Shown here: piece after piece, positions 1 to 10,528 of the stretch
Layout of the letters: each line of letters starts with the position of its first letter
Position numbering within the stretch: the first letter of the stretch is position 1
The notes under the pieces: model-generated
Told to the model about the DNA's origin: nothing
What the model saw: only the letters and a program-made list of their open reading frames with translations
The model's database searches: none
Program-made: the position numbers and the translations under genes
NCBI GenBank assembly: GCA_052435735.1
Contig: JBQVNB010000004.1
Location: forward strand, 1 to 64,000
Length of the DNA: 64,000 bases
DNA from: Aliihoeflea sp052435735
Lineage (GTDB): Bacteria; Pseudomonadota; Alphaproteobacteria; Rhizobiales; Rhizobiaceae
Reading direction: 5' to 3'

Positions 1-1030
1 GGGGCGCGGCGCCCTGCTTTTGGCGCTTCGGCGGCCTCAGGCGAGCTTGAGCGCGCGCTTCATGTTGTAGGCGGTGGCGGCGAGGTGGAGGTGGCTTTCG
101 TTCTTCGCGACGCCGCGGTAGCGCACGCGGCTCCAGCCGAACCATCGCTTCAAGGTGGCGAAGACGCCCTCGACCTCGGCCCGGATCGGCGCGATCAGCG
201 CGTTGTGGCGCTTCTGCCAGGCGGTCAGCGCCGGACCACCGCCCCAGCTCTTGTGCATGATCCGCGCCTTGATGCCCTGCGCCTTCAGCGCCGCCCTGCG
301 CGAGCGCTTGGCATAGGCCTTGTCGGCATAGACCGCCGCTTCGTCGCCGCAGATCAGCCGGTCGGCCGGCACCGTGTCGTTGATGTTGGCCGGTGTCAGC
401 ACGACGCGGCGGATGAGACGGCTGGTCCGGTCCACGCCGGCATGCATCTTGTAGCCGTAGTGCAACCCGGGCCGGCCCTTGCGCGCCGTCACCGCAGCGT
501 CCGGATCGACAGCCTCTTTCCCCGGCGCGGCGGGACGGTGCGGCGTTGCCACCAGCGAGGCGTCGACCATCGTGCCCCGCTTGAGTAAGAGCCCGCGTGC
601 CTCCAACTGCCGCTCGAACTCGGCGAACACCTTGTCCGAAAGTCCCGCCTCGGCCAGCCGGGTGCGGAACCGGCACAAGGTCGTATGATCCGGGCACGGC
701 GCCTGAAGCGACAGCCCAAGGAACTTGCGGAACGACACCCGGTCGTTGATCGCCTCCTCCAGTTCCGCATCCGACAGCCGGTACCATTGCTGCAAAAGCA
801 GCGCCTTCAGCATCATCACCGGCTCGAAGGCCGGCCGGCCGGCGCCCTCCGGCTTGAGACAGCTAAGCAGCTTCTCGAAGCGATACCACTTCACCTCGCC
901 CGCCAGGCGCTCCAACATCGCATTGTGGCCGACCCTGGCCGATATCCACCCATCGCCAAACCCAAGCTGACCGCTCATCAAACCGCCTCCAAACAAAGAC
1001 GACTGAATCACAAACAACCAATTTTGCAAC
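1..1030 (-). mobile_element. IS5-family insertion sequence (ends unresolved)
   Basis: The element is inferred from the transposase on the minus strand. IS5-type elements are usually about 1 kb, so most of it should lie here. I could not match a convincing pair of terminal inverted repeats or a target duplication. The left end may fall outside the window, and the right end is placed only approximately before the GGGAGGG repeat. Confidence 0.5.
37..978 (-). CDS. IS5-family DDE transposase
   Basis: This 313-residue protein catalyses cut-and-paste movement of its insertion sequence. The N-terminal half has the DUF772-like region found in IS5 transposases. The DDE residues are readable: D139 in TMVDAS, D219 in YADKAY, and E270 within an R266-x3-E270-x6-K277 signature, the arrangement expected for IS4/IS5-type enzymes. 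I start at 978 because GGAGG lies just upstream on the minus strand; a longer frame runs up to 1131 but its first 51 residues look like translated repeat DNA. No frameshift or internal stop is visible, so the gene appears intact. Confidence 0.88.
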   Translation of the reverse strand: MSGQLGFGDGWISARVGHNAMLERLAGEVKWYRFEKLLSCLKPEGAGRPAFEPVMMLKALLLQQWYRLSDAELEEAINDRVSFRKFLGLSLQAPCPDHTTLCRFRTRLAEAGLSDKVFAEFERQLEARGLLLKRGTMVDASLVATPHRPAAPGKEAVDPDAAVTARKGRPGLHYGYKMHAGVDRTSRLIRRVVLTPANINDTVPADRLICGDEAAVYADKAYAKRSRRAALKAQGIKARIMHKSWGGGPALTAWQKRHNALIAPIRAEVEGVFATLKRWFGWSRVRYRGVAKNESHLHLAATAYNMKRALKLA

Positions 1031-1034
1031 GATC

Positions 1035-1051
1035 TCCCTTGTGGGGAGGGA
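1035..1051. repeat. GGGAGGG-type repeat, copy 1
   Basis: The segment contains TTGTGGGGAGGGA (1039-1051), identical over 13 bp to 1132-1144. It sits just upstream of the transposase gene and may mark the edge of the insertion. Confidence 0.5.
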
Positions 1052-1120
1052 GGGCATCGGCGCGGCGCTTTATCCAATAAACCGGGTGCTGCATCGGAAT
1101 GTGTGACGCTGCGTCGGCGA

Positions 1121-1144
1121 CTCCCTCCCACTTGTGGGGAGGGA
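1121..1144. repeat. GGGAGGG-type palindromic repeat, copy 2
   Basis: TCCCTCCCAC (1122-1131) pairs with GTGGGGAGGGA (1134-1144), with one bulged G and a two-base loop. It shares 13 bp exactly with the copy at 1039-1051. Palindromes of this type are common between genes in rhizobia. Its position beyond the stop of the Lrp gene would also allow a role in transcript termination. Confidence 0.5.
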
Positions 1145-1174
1145 TAGAGGGTGGGGGTCGAGCGAATGCAAAAA

Positions 1175-1633
1175 TTAGACGGCCAGCCGCGTCGTGTGCT
1201 TGATGCTTTTCAGCACCAGATTGGTGCGTACGTTCGCTATCCCCGGCAGGCGAAACAAAAACCCTTCGAGGAAGGCGTTGTAGGCGTCGAGGTCGGTGCA
1301 GAGGACGCGCAGGTGATAATCGGCTTCGCCGGTGGTCGAGAAGCAGTCGAGGACTTCGGGCCTTTGCTGGACCTCGGCGATGAAGGTGTCGACGTGGCCG
1401 TGCTCATGGCGGGTGAGAGTGACGTGGACGATGGCGTGGAACGTCAGTCCCGCCTGAGCCGGATCGAGCAAGGCGCGGTAATCGCTGATGATCCCGGCTT
1501 CCTCCAGCGCGCGCACGCGGCGCCAGCAGGCCGAGGCCGACATGCCGGCCTGGTCGGCAAGGTCCTGGTTGGAGATACGGCCGTTCTCCTGCAGGATCAT
1601 GAGAAGGCGGCGGTCCTGTTCTTCCAGTTGCAT
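1175..1633 (-). CDS. Lrp/AsnC-family transcriptional regulator
   Basis: This 152-residue regulator has the two-domain build of the family: a winged helix at about residues 3-60 (with QENGRISNQDLADQAGMS and CWRRVRALEEAGII) and a C-terminal RAM/AsnC effector domain. I chose the start at 1633 (MQLEEQDRRLL) because family members begin just before the helix-turn-helix; an upstream frame to 1792 adds unsupported residues. It diverges from the indolepyruvate oxidoreductase gene across 139 bp, a typical arrangement for a local regulator sensing an amino acid. That it controls its neighbour is inference. Confidence 0.88.
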   Translation of the reverse strand: MQLEEQDRRLLMILQENGRISNQDLADQAGMSASACWRRVRALEEAGIISDYRALLDPAQAGLTFHAIVHVTLTRHEHGHVDTFIAEVQQRPEVLDCFSTTGEADYHLRVLCTDLDAYNAFLEGFLFRLPGIANVRTNLVLKSIKHTTRLAV

Positions 1634-1650
1634 CGCGATATCCGAACGAA

Positions 1651-1662
1651 TTGACCGGTGAA
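1651..1662. promoter_or_regulatory. possible Lrp operator
   Basis: TTGACCGGTGAA is an imperfect palindrome centred on ACCGGT, 18 bp upstream of the Lrp start and about 110 bp upstream of the divergent oxidoreductase. Only one copy is seen. Confidence 0.25.
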
Positions 1663-1772
1663 TCGCCGTTTGACGGCAGCCGATTGCGTATTGGTGGACC
1701 AGCCGCTGGAAATCGGCAAGTTCTTTCACCCGATCGGGCGTATCCTGTTGCCAGCCAATCGGGAGACCAGCC

Positions 1773-4700
1773 ATGACCGCGCACGAGCCCATCCGCGAAC
1801 TCGCCCGCTACCAGCTCAAGGATCGCTACGAGATGGAGCGCGGCCGCGTCTTCATGACGGGCACGCAGGCGCTGGTGCGAATTGCGCTGGACCAGGCCCG
1901 GCGTGACCGCGAGACGGGCCGGACGACGGGCGGGTTCATTTCCGGCTATCGCGGCTCGCCGCTGGGCGGTCTCGATCTCGAATTGTGGCGGATCGGCAAG
2001 AAACTGAAGGAATCGCGGATCGAGTTCCTGCCGGCGGTAAACGAGGATCTGGCGGCGACGGCGGTGCTCGGCTCGCAGCAGGTCGAAACCAACCCGAAGC
2101 GCGAGGTCGAGGGCGTCTTCGGCATGTGGTACGGCAAGGGACCGGGCGTCGACCGCTCCGGCGACGCGCTGAAGCACGGCAATGCCTATGGCTCCTCGCC
2201 CAATGGCGGCGTGCTGGTGATCGCCGGCGACGACCATGGCTGCGTTTCGTCATCCATGCCGCACCAGTCGGACGTCGCCTTCATGGCGTGGTTCATGCCG
2301 ACGCTGAACCCGGCAAGCGTCGCTGAATATCTGGAGTTCGGCGAGTACGGCTACGCGCTGTCGCGCTATTCTGGCATGTGGGTCGGCTTCAAGGCAATCT
2401 CGGAGACGGTGGAATCGGGCGCGTCGTTCGAATTGCGGCCCGATCGGCGGTTCGAGGCGCCGGACTTCACGCCGCCTGCGGGCGGGCTCCACTATCGCTG
2501 GCCGGACCTACCGGGACCGCAGATCGAGGAGCGGATGGAGGCCAAGAAGCAGGCGGTCTTCGCCTTCGCCGAAGCCAATCCGATCGACCGGCACATCTAT
2601 GAGGTGCGCGACGCCAAGTTCGGCATCGTGACGACCGGCAAGGGCCATCTCGACCTGATGGAGGCGCTGCGGCTGCTCGGCATCGGCGAGGCGGAATGCC
2701 GCGAACTCGGCATCGACATCTACAAGGTCGGCATGGTCTGGCCGCTGGCGCGCCGCGATGCGCTCGACTTCGTGCGCGGCAAAGAGGAAGTCCTCGTCAT
2801 CGAGGAGAAGCGCGGCATCATCGAGAGCCAGTTCAAGGAGTATTTCTACGACTGGCCGGGCGACAAGCCCAAGCGCATGGTCGGCAAGCGCGACGAGGCG
2901 GGCGGACGGCTGGTGCCGTGGACGGGGGAACTGTCGCCGCGCCAGCTCGTGCCGATCGTGGCGAAGCGGCTCGACGGAATATTCCCGGGGCACGGATTCA
3001 TGGAGCGGGCGCGCAGGCTGGCTGAGGCCCCGCGCATCGCGCTCAACGTGCCGGGCGCGACGCGCACGCCCTATTTCTGCTCGGGCTGCCCGCACAACAC
3101 CTCGACCAAGGTGCCGGAAGGCTCGCAGGCGCTGGCCGGCATCGGCTGCCATTTCATGGCATCCTGGATGGACCGTGAGACGAGTTCGCTGATCCAGATG
3201 GGCGGCGAGGGGGTGAACTGGGCGGCCTCCTCACTCTTCACCGGCAAGGGGCACGTGTTCCAAAATCTGGGCGAGGGCACCTACTATCATTCCGGTTCGA
3301 TGGCGATCCGGCAGGCGATCGCGGCGAAGGCCAACATCACCTACAAGATCTTGTTCAACGACGCGGTGGCAATGACCGGCGGCCAGCCGGTGGACGGCCC
3401 GATCTCCGTCCACGCAATCGCCGCCGAAGTGCGCGCGGAGGGCGTGGAGAGGATCGCGCTCGTCTCCGACGATCCGGACAAGTTCTCGATGCGGGACTTT
3501 CCCGCCGGAACGACGCTGCATCATCGCCGCGAGATGGACGCGGTGCAGCGGGAGCTGCGCAACGTCGCGGGCGTGTCGGTGCTGATCTACGAGCAGACCT
3601 GCGCGACCGAGAAGCGGCGCCGGCGCAAGCGCGGGACGATGGAGGACCCGAAGAAGTTCGTCGTCATCAACGAACTCGTCTGCGAGGGCTGCGGCGATTG
3701 TTCGGTCGAATCGAACTGCCTGTCGGTCGAGCCGTTGGAGACCGAGTTCGGCACAAAGAGGCGCATCAACCAGTCGTCCTGCAACAAGGATTTTTCGTGC
3801 CTAAACGGCTTTTGCCCGAGCTTCGTGACGGTCGAGGGCGCGACGCGCAGGAAGAAGAGTGGCGTCGAGTTCGATCTGGCGGCGTTGGCAGCGGATATTG
3901 CCGCGCCTGAAATCCCGGCGCTGGAAAAACCGTTCGACCTGCTCATCACCGGCGTCGGTGGAACGGGAGTCGTAACGGTCGGGCAATTAGTCACGATGGC
4001 GGCGCATCTCGAAGCGAAGGGCGCGACCGTGCTCGACTTCACCGGGTTCGCGCAAAAATTCGGCCCGGTGCTGTCCTTCGTCAGGCTCGCGGCGAGCCCG
4101 CAGGCGATCCATCAGGTGCGGATCGATGGCGGGGCGGCCGATGCGCTGATCGGCTGCGACATCGTCGTCTCGTCCTCGCCCAAGGCCTCCATGACCTATC
4201 GCGCGGGCATGAAGGCGGCGGTCAACCTCGCGAAGATGCCGACCGGCGACATCGTCCGCAAGCGCGACGCGGACCTTGCCGTGGACCAGAGGCTGGCGGC
4301 GATCGCCGGCGTCGTGGGCGAGGGCGCGCTGACGGCGGTGGACGCCAACGCACTGTCCGAAAGGCTGATGGGCGACACGGTGTTCGCCAATGTCATGATG
4401 CTCGGCTTCGCCTGGCAGCTCGGGCTCGTGCCGGTCGGTCACGAGGCGCTGCGGCAGGCGATCGAACTCAACGGCGTCGCGATCGAGGCGAACCATCGCG
4501 CCTTCCTGATCGGCCGGCTGGCGGCGGCGAAGCCTGACGCGGTGTCGGGACTGTTCAAGCCGAAGCCAGTTGCGGGCGAAACACTGGACCAGATCATCCT
4601 GCGCCGTGAGGCGTTTTTGGTCGACTATCAGGATGCGGCCTATGCGAGCCGCTATCGGATGATGGTCGATCGCGTGCGTGGTGCCGAAGCCGCGATGGGA

Positions 4701-5222
4701 TCGCAGAAGCTGACGGAAGCGGTGGCACGGTCGCTGTTCAAGCTGATGGCCTACAAGGACGAATATGAGGTCGCGCGGCTGCACACGCAGACGGGGCTGA
4801 AGGCGAAGCTCGCCGCCGAATTCGAAGGCGACTGGAAGATCGTTCACCACCTCGCGCCGCCGATGCTGAATGCTGGAACGGATGCACGAGGGCGGCCGCT
4901 GAAGCGATCGTTCGGACCGTGGATCAGGAAGCCGTTCCATGTGCTTGCGCGCATGAAGCGCCTGCGCGGCACGGCGTTCGATCCTTTCGGCTACACGGCC
5001 GAGCGACGCATGGAGCGCGGGCTGATCGGCTGGTACGAGGCGAAGATCGAGGAGGCGCTCGCGCGGCTTTCGCCGCAGACCCATACGGCCATTGCCGAGG
5101 CGATGGCGCTGCCGCTGCAGATTCGCGGGTTCGGGCCGGTGAAGGACAAGGCGGTGGCCGAGGTGCGGCCGAAGTTGGATGCGGCGCTCGCCTCACTCCA
5201 GGGGAGCGCTCACGATTTGTGA
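1773..5222 (+). CDS. indolepyruvate:ferredoxin oxidoreductase, fused IorA-IorB type
   Basis: The family oxidatively decarboxylates aryl pyruvates made by transamination of aromatic amino acids, passing electrons to ferredoxin and forming an aryl-acyl-CoA. The 1149-residue chain joins the parts that are separate IorA and IorB subunits in archaea. It has an N-terminal pyrimidine-binding region, then a TPP-binding region (CSGCPHN near residue 436, and GEGTYYHSG with NDAVAMTGGQ near 500-550). An iron-sulfur segment follows near 637 (CEGCGDC, then CNKDFSCLNGFCP), and a gamma-type domain begins with GVGGTGVVTVGQ near 725. GGGAGA precedes the ATG. Fused forms are usual in proteobacteria. It stands alone, divergent from an Lrp regulator, which fits amino-acid catabolism. 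The exact 2-oxoacid is not readable from sequence. Confidence 0.9.
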   Translation: MTAHEPIRELARYQLKDRYEMERGRVFMTGTQALVRIALDQARRDRETGRTTGGFISGYRGSPLGGLDLELWRIGKKLKESRIEFLPAVNEDLAATAVLGSQQVETNPKREVEGVFGMWYGKGPGVDRSGDALKHGNAYGSSPNGGVLVIAGDDHGCVSSSMPHQSDVAFMAWFMPTLNPASVAEYLEFGEYGYALSRYSGMWVGFKAISETVESGASFELRPDRRFEAPDFTPPAGGLHYRWPDLPGPQIEERMEAKKQAVFAFAEANPIDRHIYEVRDAKFGIVTTGKGHLDLMEALRLLGIGEAECRELGIDIYKVGMVWPLARRDALDFVRGKEEVLVIEEKRGIIESQFKEYFYDWPGDKPKRMVGKRDEAGGRLVPWTGELSPRQLVPIVAKRLDGIFPGHGFMERARRLAEAPRIALNVPGATRTPYFCSGCPHNTSTKVPEGSQALAGIGCHFMASWMDRETSSLIQMGGEGVNWAASSLFTGKGHVFQNLGEGTYYHSGSMAIRQAIAAKANITYKILFNDAVAMTGGQPVDGPISVHAIAAEVRAEGVERIALVSDDPDKFSMRDFPAGTTLHHRREMDAVQRELRNVAGVSVLIYEQTCATEKRRRRKRGTMEDPKKFVVINELVCEGCGDCSVESNCLSVEPLETEFGTKRRINQSSCNKDFSCLNGFCPSFVTVEGATRRKKSGVEFDLAALAADIAAPEIPALEKPFDLLITGVGGTGVVTVGQLVTMAAHLEAKGATVLDFTGFAQKFGPVLSFVRLAASPQAIHQVRIDGGAADALIGCDIVVSSSPKASMTYRAGMKAAVNLAKMPTGDIVRKRDADLAVDQRLAAIAGVVGEGALTAVDANALSERLMGDTVFANVMMLGFAWQLGLVPVGHEALRQAIELNGVAIEANHRAFLIGRLAAAKPDAVSGLFKPKPVAGETLDQIILRREAFLVDYQDAAYASRYRMMVDRVRGAEAAMGSQKLTEAVARSLFKLMAYKDEYEVARLHTQTGLKAKLAAEFEGDWKIVHHLAPPMLNAGTDARGRPLKRSFGPWIRKPFHVLARMKRLRGTAFDPFGYTAERRMERGLIGWYEAKIEEALARLSPQTHTAIAEAMALPLQIRGFGPVKDKAVAEVRPKLDAALASLQGSAHDL

Positions 5223-5353
5223 CCGGGGCCCAAGGTTAGGCTTGCGTCCTCAAGATCGCTGCGCTAACCCTCGCCGCGTTGCAACAAGGCCCATTGCCGG
5301 TCCCGTTTCAGGCTTGCGAAAGAGCGGCGCTACTTCTCTCAGCGCCACCCCGC

Positions 5354-5359
5354 TATAGT
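5354..5359 (+). promoter_or_regulatory. possible -10 element of the nuo operon
   Basis: TATAGT lies 32 bp before nuoA in the only sizeable gap (168 bp) upstream of the operon, but no good -35 box is placed 16-18 bp before it. The start of the operon must lie in this gap or inside the preceding gene. Confidence 0.25.
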
Positions 5360-5390
5360 CAGGGATCGACGCTCAACGGGAAGTCGGTTC

Positions 5391-5756
5391 ATGAACGAAA
5401 TGCTCGCCTCATACCTGCCCATCGTGATCTTCATGGGTGTGGCGCTGATCGTCGGCATCGCGCTGATCGCGGCGCCCTTCCTCGTGGCCTACCGCAACCC
5501 CGACCCGGAAAAACTGTCGGCCTATGAGTGCGGCTTCAACGCCTTCGACGACGCGCGCATGAAGTTCGACATCCGCTTCTACCTCGTCGCCATCCTGTTC
5601 ATCATCTTCGACCTTGAAGTCGCGTTCCTCTTCCCCTGGGCGGTCTCGTTCGGCGAGATCGGCATGCTTGGCTTCTGGTCGATGATGATCTTCCTGGGCG
5701 TGCTGACGATCGGCTTCATCTACGAATGGAAAAAGGGAGCGCTGGAATGGGATTGA
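5391..5756 (+). CDS. nuoA: NADH-quinone oxidoreductase subunit A
   Basis: NuoA is a small membrane-arm subunit of respiratory complex I, close to the quinone site. The 121-residue chain is the usual length and has three membrane helices (about 9-32, 65-85 and 92-113). The conserved loop with YECGFNAFDDAR and the acidic FDLEVAFLFPWA segment are both present. It opens the 14-gene nuo operon, and its stop overlaps the start of nuoB. Confidence 0.97.
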   Translation: MNEMLASYLPIVIFMGVALIVGIALIAAPFLVAYRNPDPEKLSAYECGFNAFDDARMKFDIRFYLVAILFIIFDLEVAFLFPWAVSFGEIGMLGFWSMMIFLGVLTIGFIYEWKKGALEWD

Positions 5757-6328
5757 TGGATAACTCCCAGACCCTCGTCGCGCCGAAGCCCAAGGGTCTC
5801 GTCGACCCGCGCACGGGCAACCCGATCGGTTCTGACGATCCGTTCTTCCTGAATGTGAAGGAAGAGCTGGACGACAAGGGCTTTCTCGTCACCTCGTCCG
5901 AGGCGCTGATCACCTGGGCACGCTCGGGCTCGCTGATGTTCATGACGTTCGGCCTGGCATGCTGCGCCGTGGAGATGATCCACACCTCGATGCCGCGCTA
6001 CGATTCGGAGCGCTTCGGCGTCGCGCCGCGCGCGTCGCCGCGCCAGTCCGACATCATGATCGTCGCCGGCACGCTGACCAACAAGATGGCGCCGGCGCTG
6101 CGCAAGGTCTACGACCAGATGCCAGAGCCGCGCTACGTCATCTCGATGGGCTCGTGCGCGAATGGCGGCGGCTACTATCACTATTCCTATTCGGTCGTGC
6201 GCGGCTGCGACCGCATCGTGCCGGTCGACATTTACGTGCCGGGTTGCCCGCCTTCGGCTGAAGCGCTGCTCTACGGCATTCTTCTGCTGCAGAAGAAGAT
6301 CCGCCGCACCGGCACGATCGAGCGCTAG
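5747..6328 (+). CDS. nuoB: NADH-quinone oxidoreductase subunit B
   Basis: NuoB carries iron-sulfur cluster N2, the last electron carrier before quinone. The ligands are visible: tandem cysteines in GLACCAVEM, one in GSCANGGGYYHYSYS, and one in VPGCPP. The protein has 193 residues from the start MGLMDNSQ, which has GGGAG just upstream and matches the N-terminus common in alphaproteobacteria. The ATG at 5756 is an alternative. The start overlaps the nuoA stop, suggesting translational coupling. Confidence 0.97.
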   Translation: MGLMDNSQTLVAPKPKGLVDPRTGNPIGSDDPFFLNVKEELDDKGFLVTSSEALITWARSGSLMFMTFGLACCAVEMIHTSMPRYDSERFGVAPRASPRQSDIMIVAGTLTNKMAPALRKVYDQMPEPRYVISMGSCANGGGYYHYSYSVVRGCDRIVPVDIYVPGCPPSAEALLYGILLLQKKIRRTGTIER

Positions 6329-6338
6329 GACAGGACGC

Positions 6339-6944
6339 ATGAGCGAAGCCCTCAACGACCTCGCCGCCTATATCAAGGAGCGGCTCGACGCGCAGGTTCA
6401 GGATTCCATGGTCGCATTCGGCGACCTGACGATCCATGTCGAGCCGAGCGACCTGATCGACGTGCTGGAGTTCCTGAAGAACGACGTGCAGTGCCGCTTC
6501 GTGTCGATCATCGACATTTGCGGTGCCGACTACCCGGCGCGCGAAAAGCGTTTCGACGTCGTCTATCACCTGCTCTCGCCCTACACGAACCAGCGCATCC
6601 GCTTGAAAGTCAGGACGGACGAGGACAATCCGATCCCGTCCGCGACCGAGGTGTTCCCCGGTGCCGACTGGTTCGAGCGCGAAACCTACGATCTCTACGG
6701 CGTCCTTTTCACCGGCCACCCGGATCTGCGCCGCATCCTGACCGATTACGGTTTCGAGGGGCATCCGCTGCGCAAGGACTTCCCGCTGACCGGCTTCGTC
6801 GAGGTTCGCTACGACGACGAGGTCAAGCGCGTGGTTTACGAGCCCGTCGAACTGAAGCAGGAATTCCGCAACTTCGACTTCCTCTCGCCCTGGGAGGGCA
6901 CGGATTACGTGCTGCCCGGTGACGAAAAAGCGAAAGCGAACTGA
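6339..6944 (+). CDS. nuoC: NADH-quinone oxidoreductase subunit C
   Basis: NuoC is the 30-kDa-type subunit of the peripheral arm of complex I, packed against NuoD near the quinone cavity. The 201-residue protein has the family signature ERETYDLYGVLFTGHPDLRR and the conserved EGHPLRKDFPLTGF. It is a stand-alone NuoC, not the NuoCD fusion of enterobacteria. An AGGACAGGA ribosome site precedes the ATG at 6339; a longer open frame upstream lies inside nuoB and is not used. Confidence 0.97.
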   Translation: MSEALNDLAAYIKERLDAQVQDSMVAFGDLTIHVEPSDLIDVLEFLKNDVQCRFVSIIDICGADYPAREKRFDVVYHLLSPYTNQRIRLKVRTDEDNPIPSATEVFPGADWFERETYDLYGVLFTGHPDLRRILTDYGFEGHPLRKDFPLTGFVEVRYDDEVKRVVYEPVELKQEFRNFDFLSPWEGTDYVLPGDEKAKAN

Positions 6945-6953
6945 GGCGCCGAA

Positions 6954-8144
6954 ATGGCTGAAACGTCCGTACGCAACTTCAACATCAACTTTGGGCCGCA
7001 GCACCCGGCGGCTCACGGCGTGTTGCGCCTTGTGCTGGAACTCGACGGCGAGGTCGTGGATCGTGTCGATCCGCATATCGGGCTGCTTCATCGCGGCACC
7101 GAGAAGCTGATCGAGCACAAGACCTATCTGCAAGCCGTTCCTTATTTCGACCGGCTCGATTATTGCGCGCCGATGAACCAGGAGCATGCGTTCGCGCTTG
7201 CGGTCGAGCGGTTGCTCGACATCGAAGTGCCGAAGCGCGGCCAGATCATCCGGGTTCTCTATTCGGAGATCGGCCGGGTGATGTCGCACATCCTGAATGT
7301 GACGACGCAGGCGCTCGACGTCGGTGCGCTGACGCCGCCGCTCTGGGGTTTCGAGGAGCGCGAAAAGCTGTGCGTGTTCTACGAGCGCGCCTCGGGAAGC
7401 CGCATGCATGCTGCCTATTTCCGTCCGGGCGGCGTCCATCAGGATCTGCCTGACCAGCTCGTCGAGGATATCGGCCGCTGGATCGATCCGTTCCTGAAGA
7501 TGATGGACGATCTCGACGATCTCCTGACGGGCAACCGCATCTTCAAGCAGCGCAACGTCGATATCGGCGTCGTCAGCCTTGAGGACGCCTGGGCCTGGGG
7601 TTTTTCGGGCGTCATGGTGCGCGGTTCGGGCGCGGCTTGGGATCTGCGCAAGTCACAGCCCTATGAATGCTACGCCGAGATGGATTTCGACGTGCCGATC
7701 GGCAAGAACGGCGATTGCTTCGACCGTTACCTGATCCGCATGGAAGAGATGCGCCAGTCTGCGAAGATCATCCGCCAGTGCGTCGATCTTCTGCTGGGCG
7801 CCGAGAAGGTCGGTCCCGTCTCGTCGACGGACGGCAAGATCGTGCCGCCGAAGCGGCAGGCGATGAAGCGCTCGATGGAAGCGTTGATCCACCATTTCAA
7901 GCTCTACACCGAGGGCTATCGCGTCCCGGCCGGCGAGGTCTATGCCGCCGTCGAAGCGCCGAAGGGCGAGTTCGGCGTCTATCTGGTCGCCGACGGCACC
8001 AACAAGCCCTATCGCTGCAAGCTGCGTGCGCCTGGTTTCGCACATCTGCAGGCGATGGATTTCCTTTGCCGCGGCCATCTCCTGGCCGACGTCTCCGCCG
8101 TTCTCGGCTCCCTCGACATCGTGTTTGGTGAGGTCGACCGCTAA
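6954..8144 (+). CDS. nuoD: NADH-quinone oxidoreductase subunit D
   Basis: NuoD is the 49-kDa-type subunit, related to the large subunit of NiFe hydrogenases, and forms much of the quinone-binding cavity with NuoB. The 396-residue length is standard. The N-terminal GPQHPAAHGVLRLVLELDG and the following HIGLLHRGTEKL contain the conserved quinone-site histidine. The C-terminus ends in DIVFGEVDR, as expected. It lies 9 bp after nuoC and abuts nuoE with no gap. Confidence 0.97.
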   Translation: MAETSVRNFNINFGPQHPAAHGVLRLVLELDGEVVDRVDPHIGLLHRGTEKLIEHKTYLQAVPYFDRLDYCAPMNQEHAFALAVERLLDIEVPKRGQIIRVLYSEIGRVMSHILNVTTQALDVGALTPPLWGFEEREKLCVFYERASGSRMHAAYFRPGGVHQDLPDQLVEDIGRWIDPFLKMMDDLDDLLTGNRIFKQRNVDIGVVSLEDAWAWGFSGVMVRGSGAAWDLRKSQPYECYAEMDFDVPIGKNGDCFDRYLIRMEEMRQSAKIIRQCVDLLLGAEKVGPVSSTDGKIVPPKRQAMKRSMEALIHHFKLYTEGYRVPAGEVYAAVEAPKGEFGVYLVADGTNKPYRCKLRAPGFAHLQAMDFLCRGHLLADVSAVLGSLDIVFGEVDR

Positions 8145-9208
8145 ATGTCCGTACGCCGTCTCGCAGACCCGCAATTCCAGCCGCCAGCCTTCGCCTTCAC
8201 AGGCGAGAATTTGGACTGGGCCGAAAAGACCATCCAGAAGTATCCGGCCGGACGCGAGCAGTCGGCCGTCATTCCGCTGCTCATGCGCGCGCAGGAGCAG
8301 GATGGCTGGGTGACGCGGGCGGCGATCGAGCACGTCGCACAGATGCTTGAAATGCCGCTGATCCGCGTCCTCGAAGTCGCGACCTTCTATACGCAGTTCC
8401 AGTTGAAGCCAGTGGGCACCAAGGCGCACATTCAGGTCTGCGGCACGACGCCGTGCATGCTGCGCGGCTCCGAAGCGCTGATGGATGTTTGCCGTTCGAA
8501 AATCCACCACGACCAGTTCCATTTGAACGAGGGCGGCACGCTGTCCTGGGAAGAGGTCGAGTGCCAGGGCGCCTGCGTGAACGCGCCGATGGTCATGATC
8601 TTCAAGGATGCCTATGAGGACCTGACGCCCGAGCGCCTGGCCGAGATCATCGACGAGTTCGACGCGGGCAGGGGCGAAGCCGTGCCGACGGGTCCGCAGA
8701 TCGACCGCGTCTTTTCAGCGCCGGAGAGCGGGCTGACGTCGCTGGCCGACGAGAAGGCCGTTCTGAAGGCGAATCGCAAGGCGGAGCCGAAGAAGGCCGG
8801 CGGCGACCAGCCGGAAGTCGCGCCGTCGCAGGCCGCGAAGCCGAAGACCGCCGCGCCCGAGACCGATCCGTCGATCAAGTCGCCGTCGCCGGTCAAGGCC
8901 GATCCGGCCGCCGAGAAGGCCGCCAGCGTCGAGGCGCCGAAGGAAGACAAGGCTGCCGCCGATCTGGCCGAACCGTCCGTCGAGGGCGAGGTGACCGCGC
9001 GCGAGCATCCCGACAAAAAGGACGGGACGCCAGCCGACTATCGCGCACCGGAGGACATGGAGGGCGAGCCGATTGGCCCTGCCGGCCGCCGCCGGAAATC
9101 CGAGACGAAGGCAGAGCCGGGCAAGCCCTCGCCGGAAGGCGCGGCCGAGGTGAAGAAGCCGGCACGTGCGAAAAAGCCGAAGACCGGCGATGAAGGCGGA
9201 GACAAGTG

Positions 9209-9209
<1 letters not shown>
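8145..9209 (+). CDS. nuoE: NADH-quinone oxidoreductase subunit E with long charged tail
   Basis: NuoE holds the [2Fe-2S] cluster N1a beside the NADH-oxidising subunit NuoF. Residues 1 to about 175 are the thioredoxin-like domain with cluster cysteines in CGTTPC and in ECQGACVNAPM. After that comes a tail of roughly 175 residues rich in Lys, Ala, Glu and Pro with no predicted fold, making the protein 354 residues against about 166 in E. coli. Rhizobial NuoE proteins often carry such tails, sometimes ending in a helix-hairpin-helix module; here that module is in the separate gene at 10529. The stop overlaps the nuoF start. Confidence 0.95.
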
Positions 9210-10516
<1,307 letters not shown>

Positions 10517-10528
10517 AGACGCCAAGCG

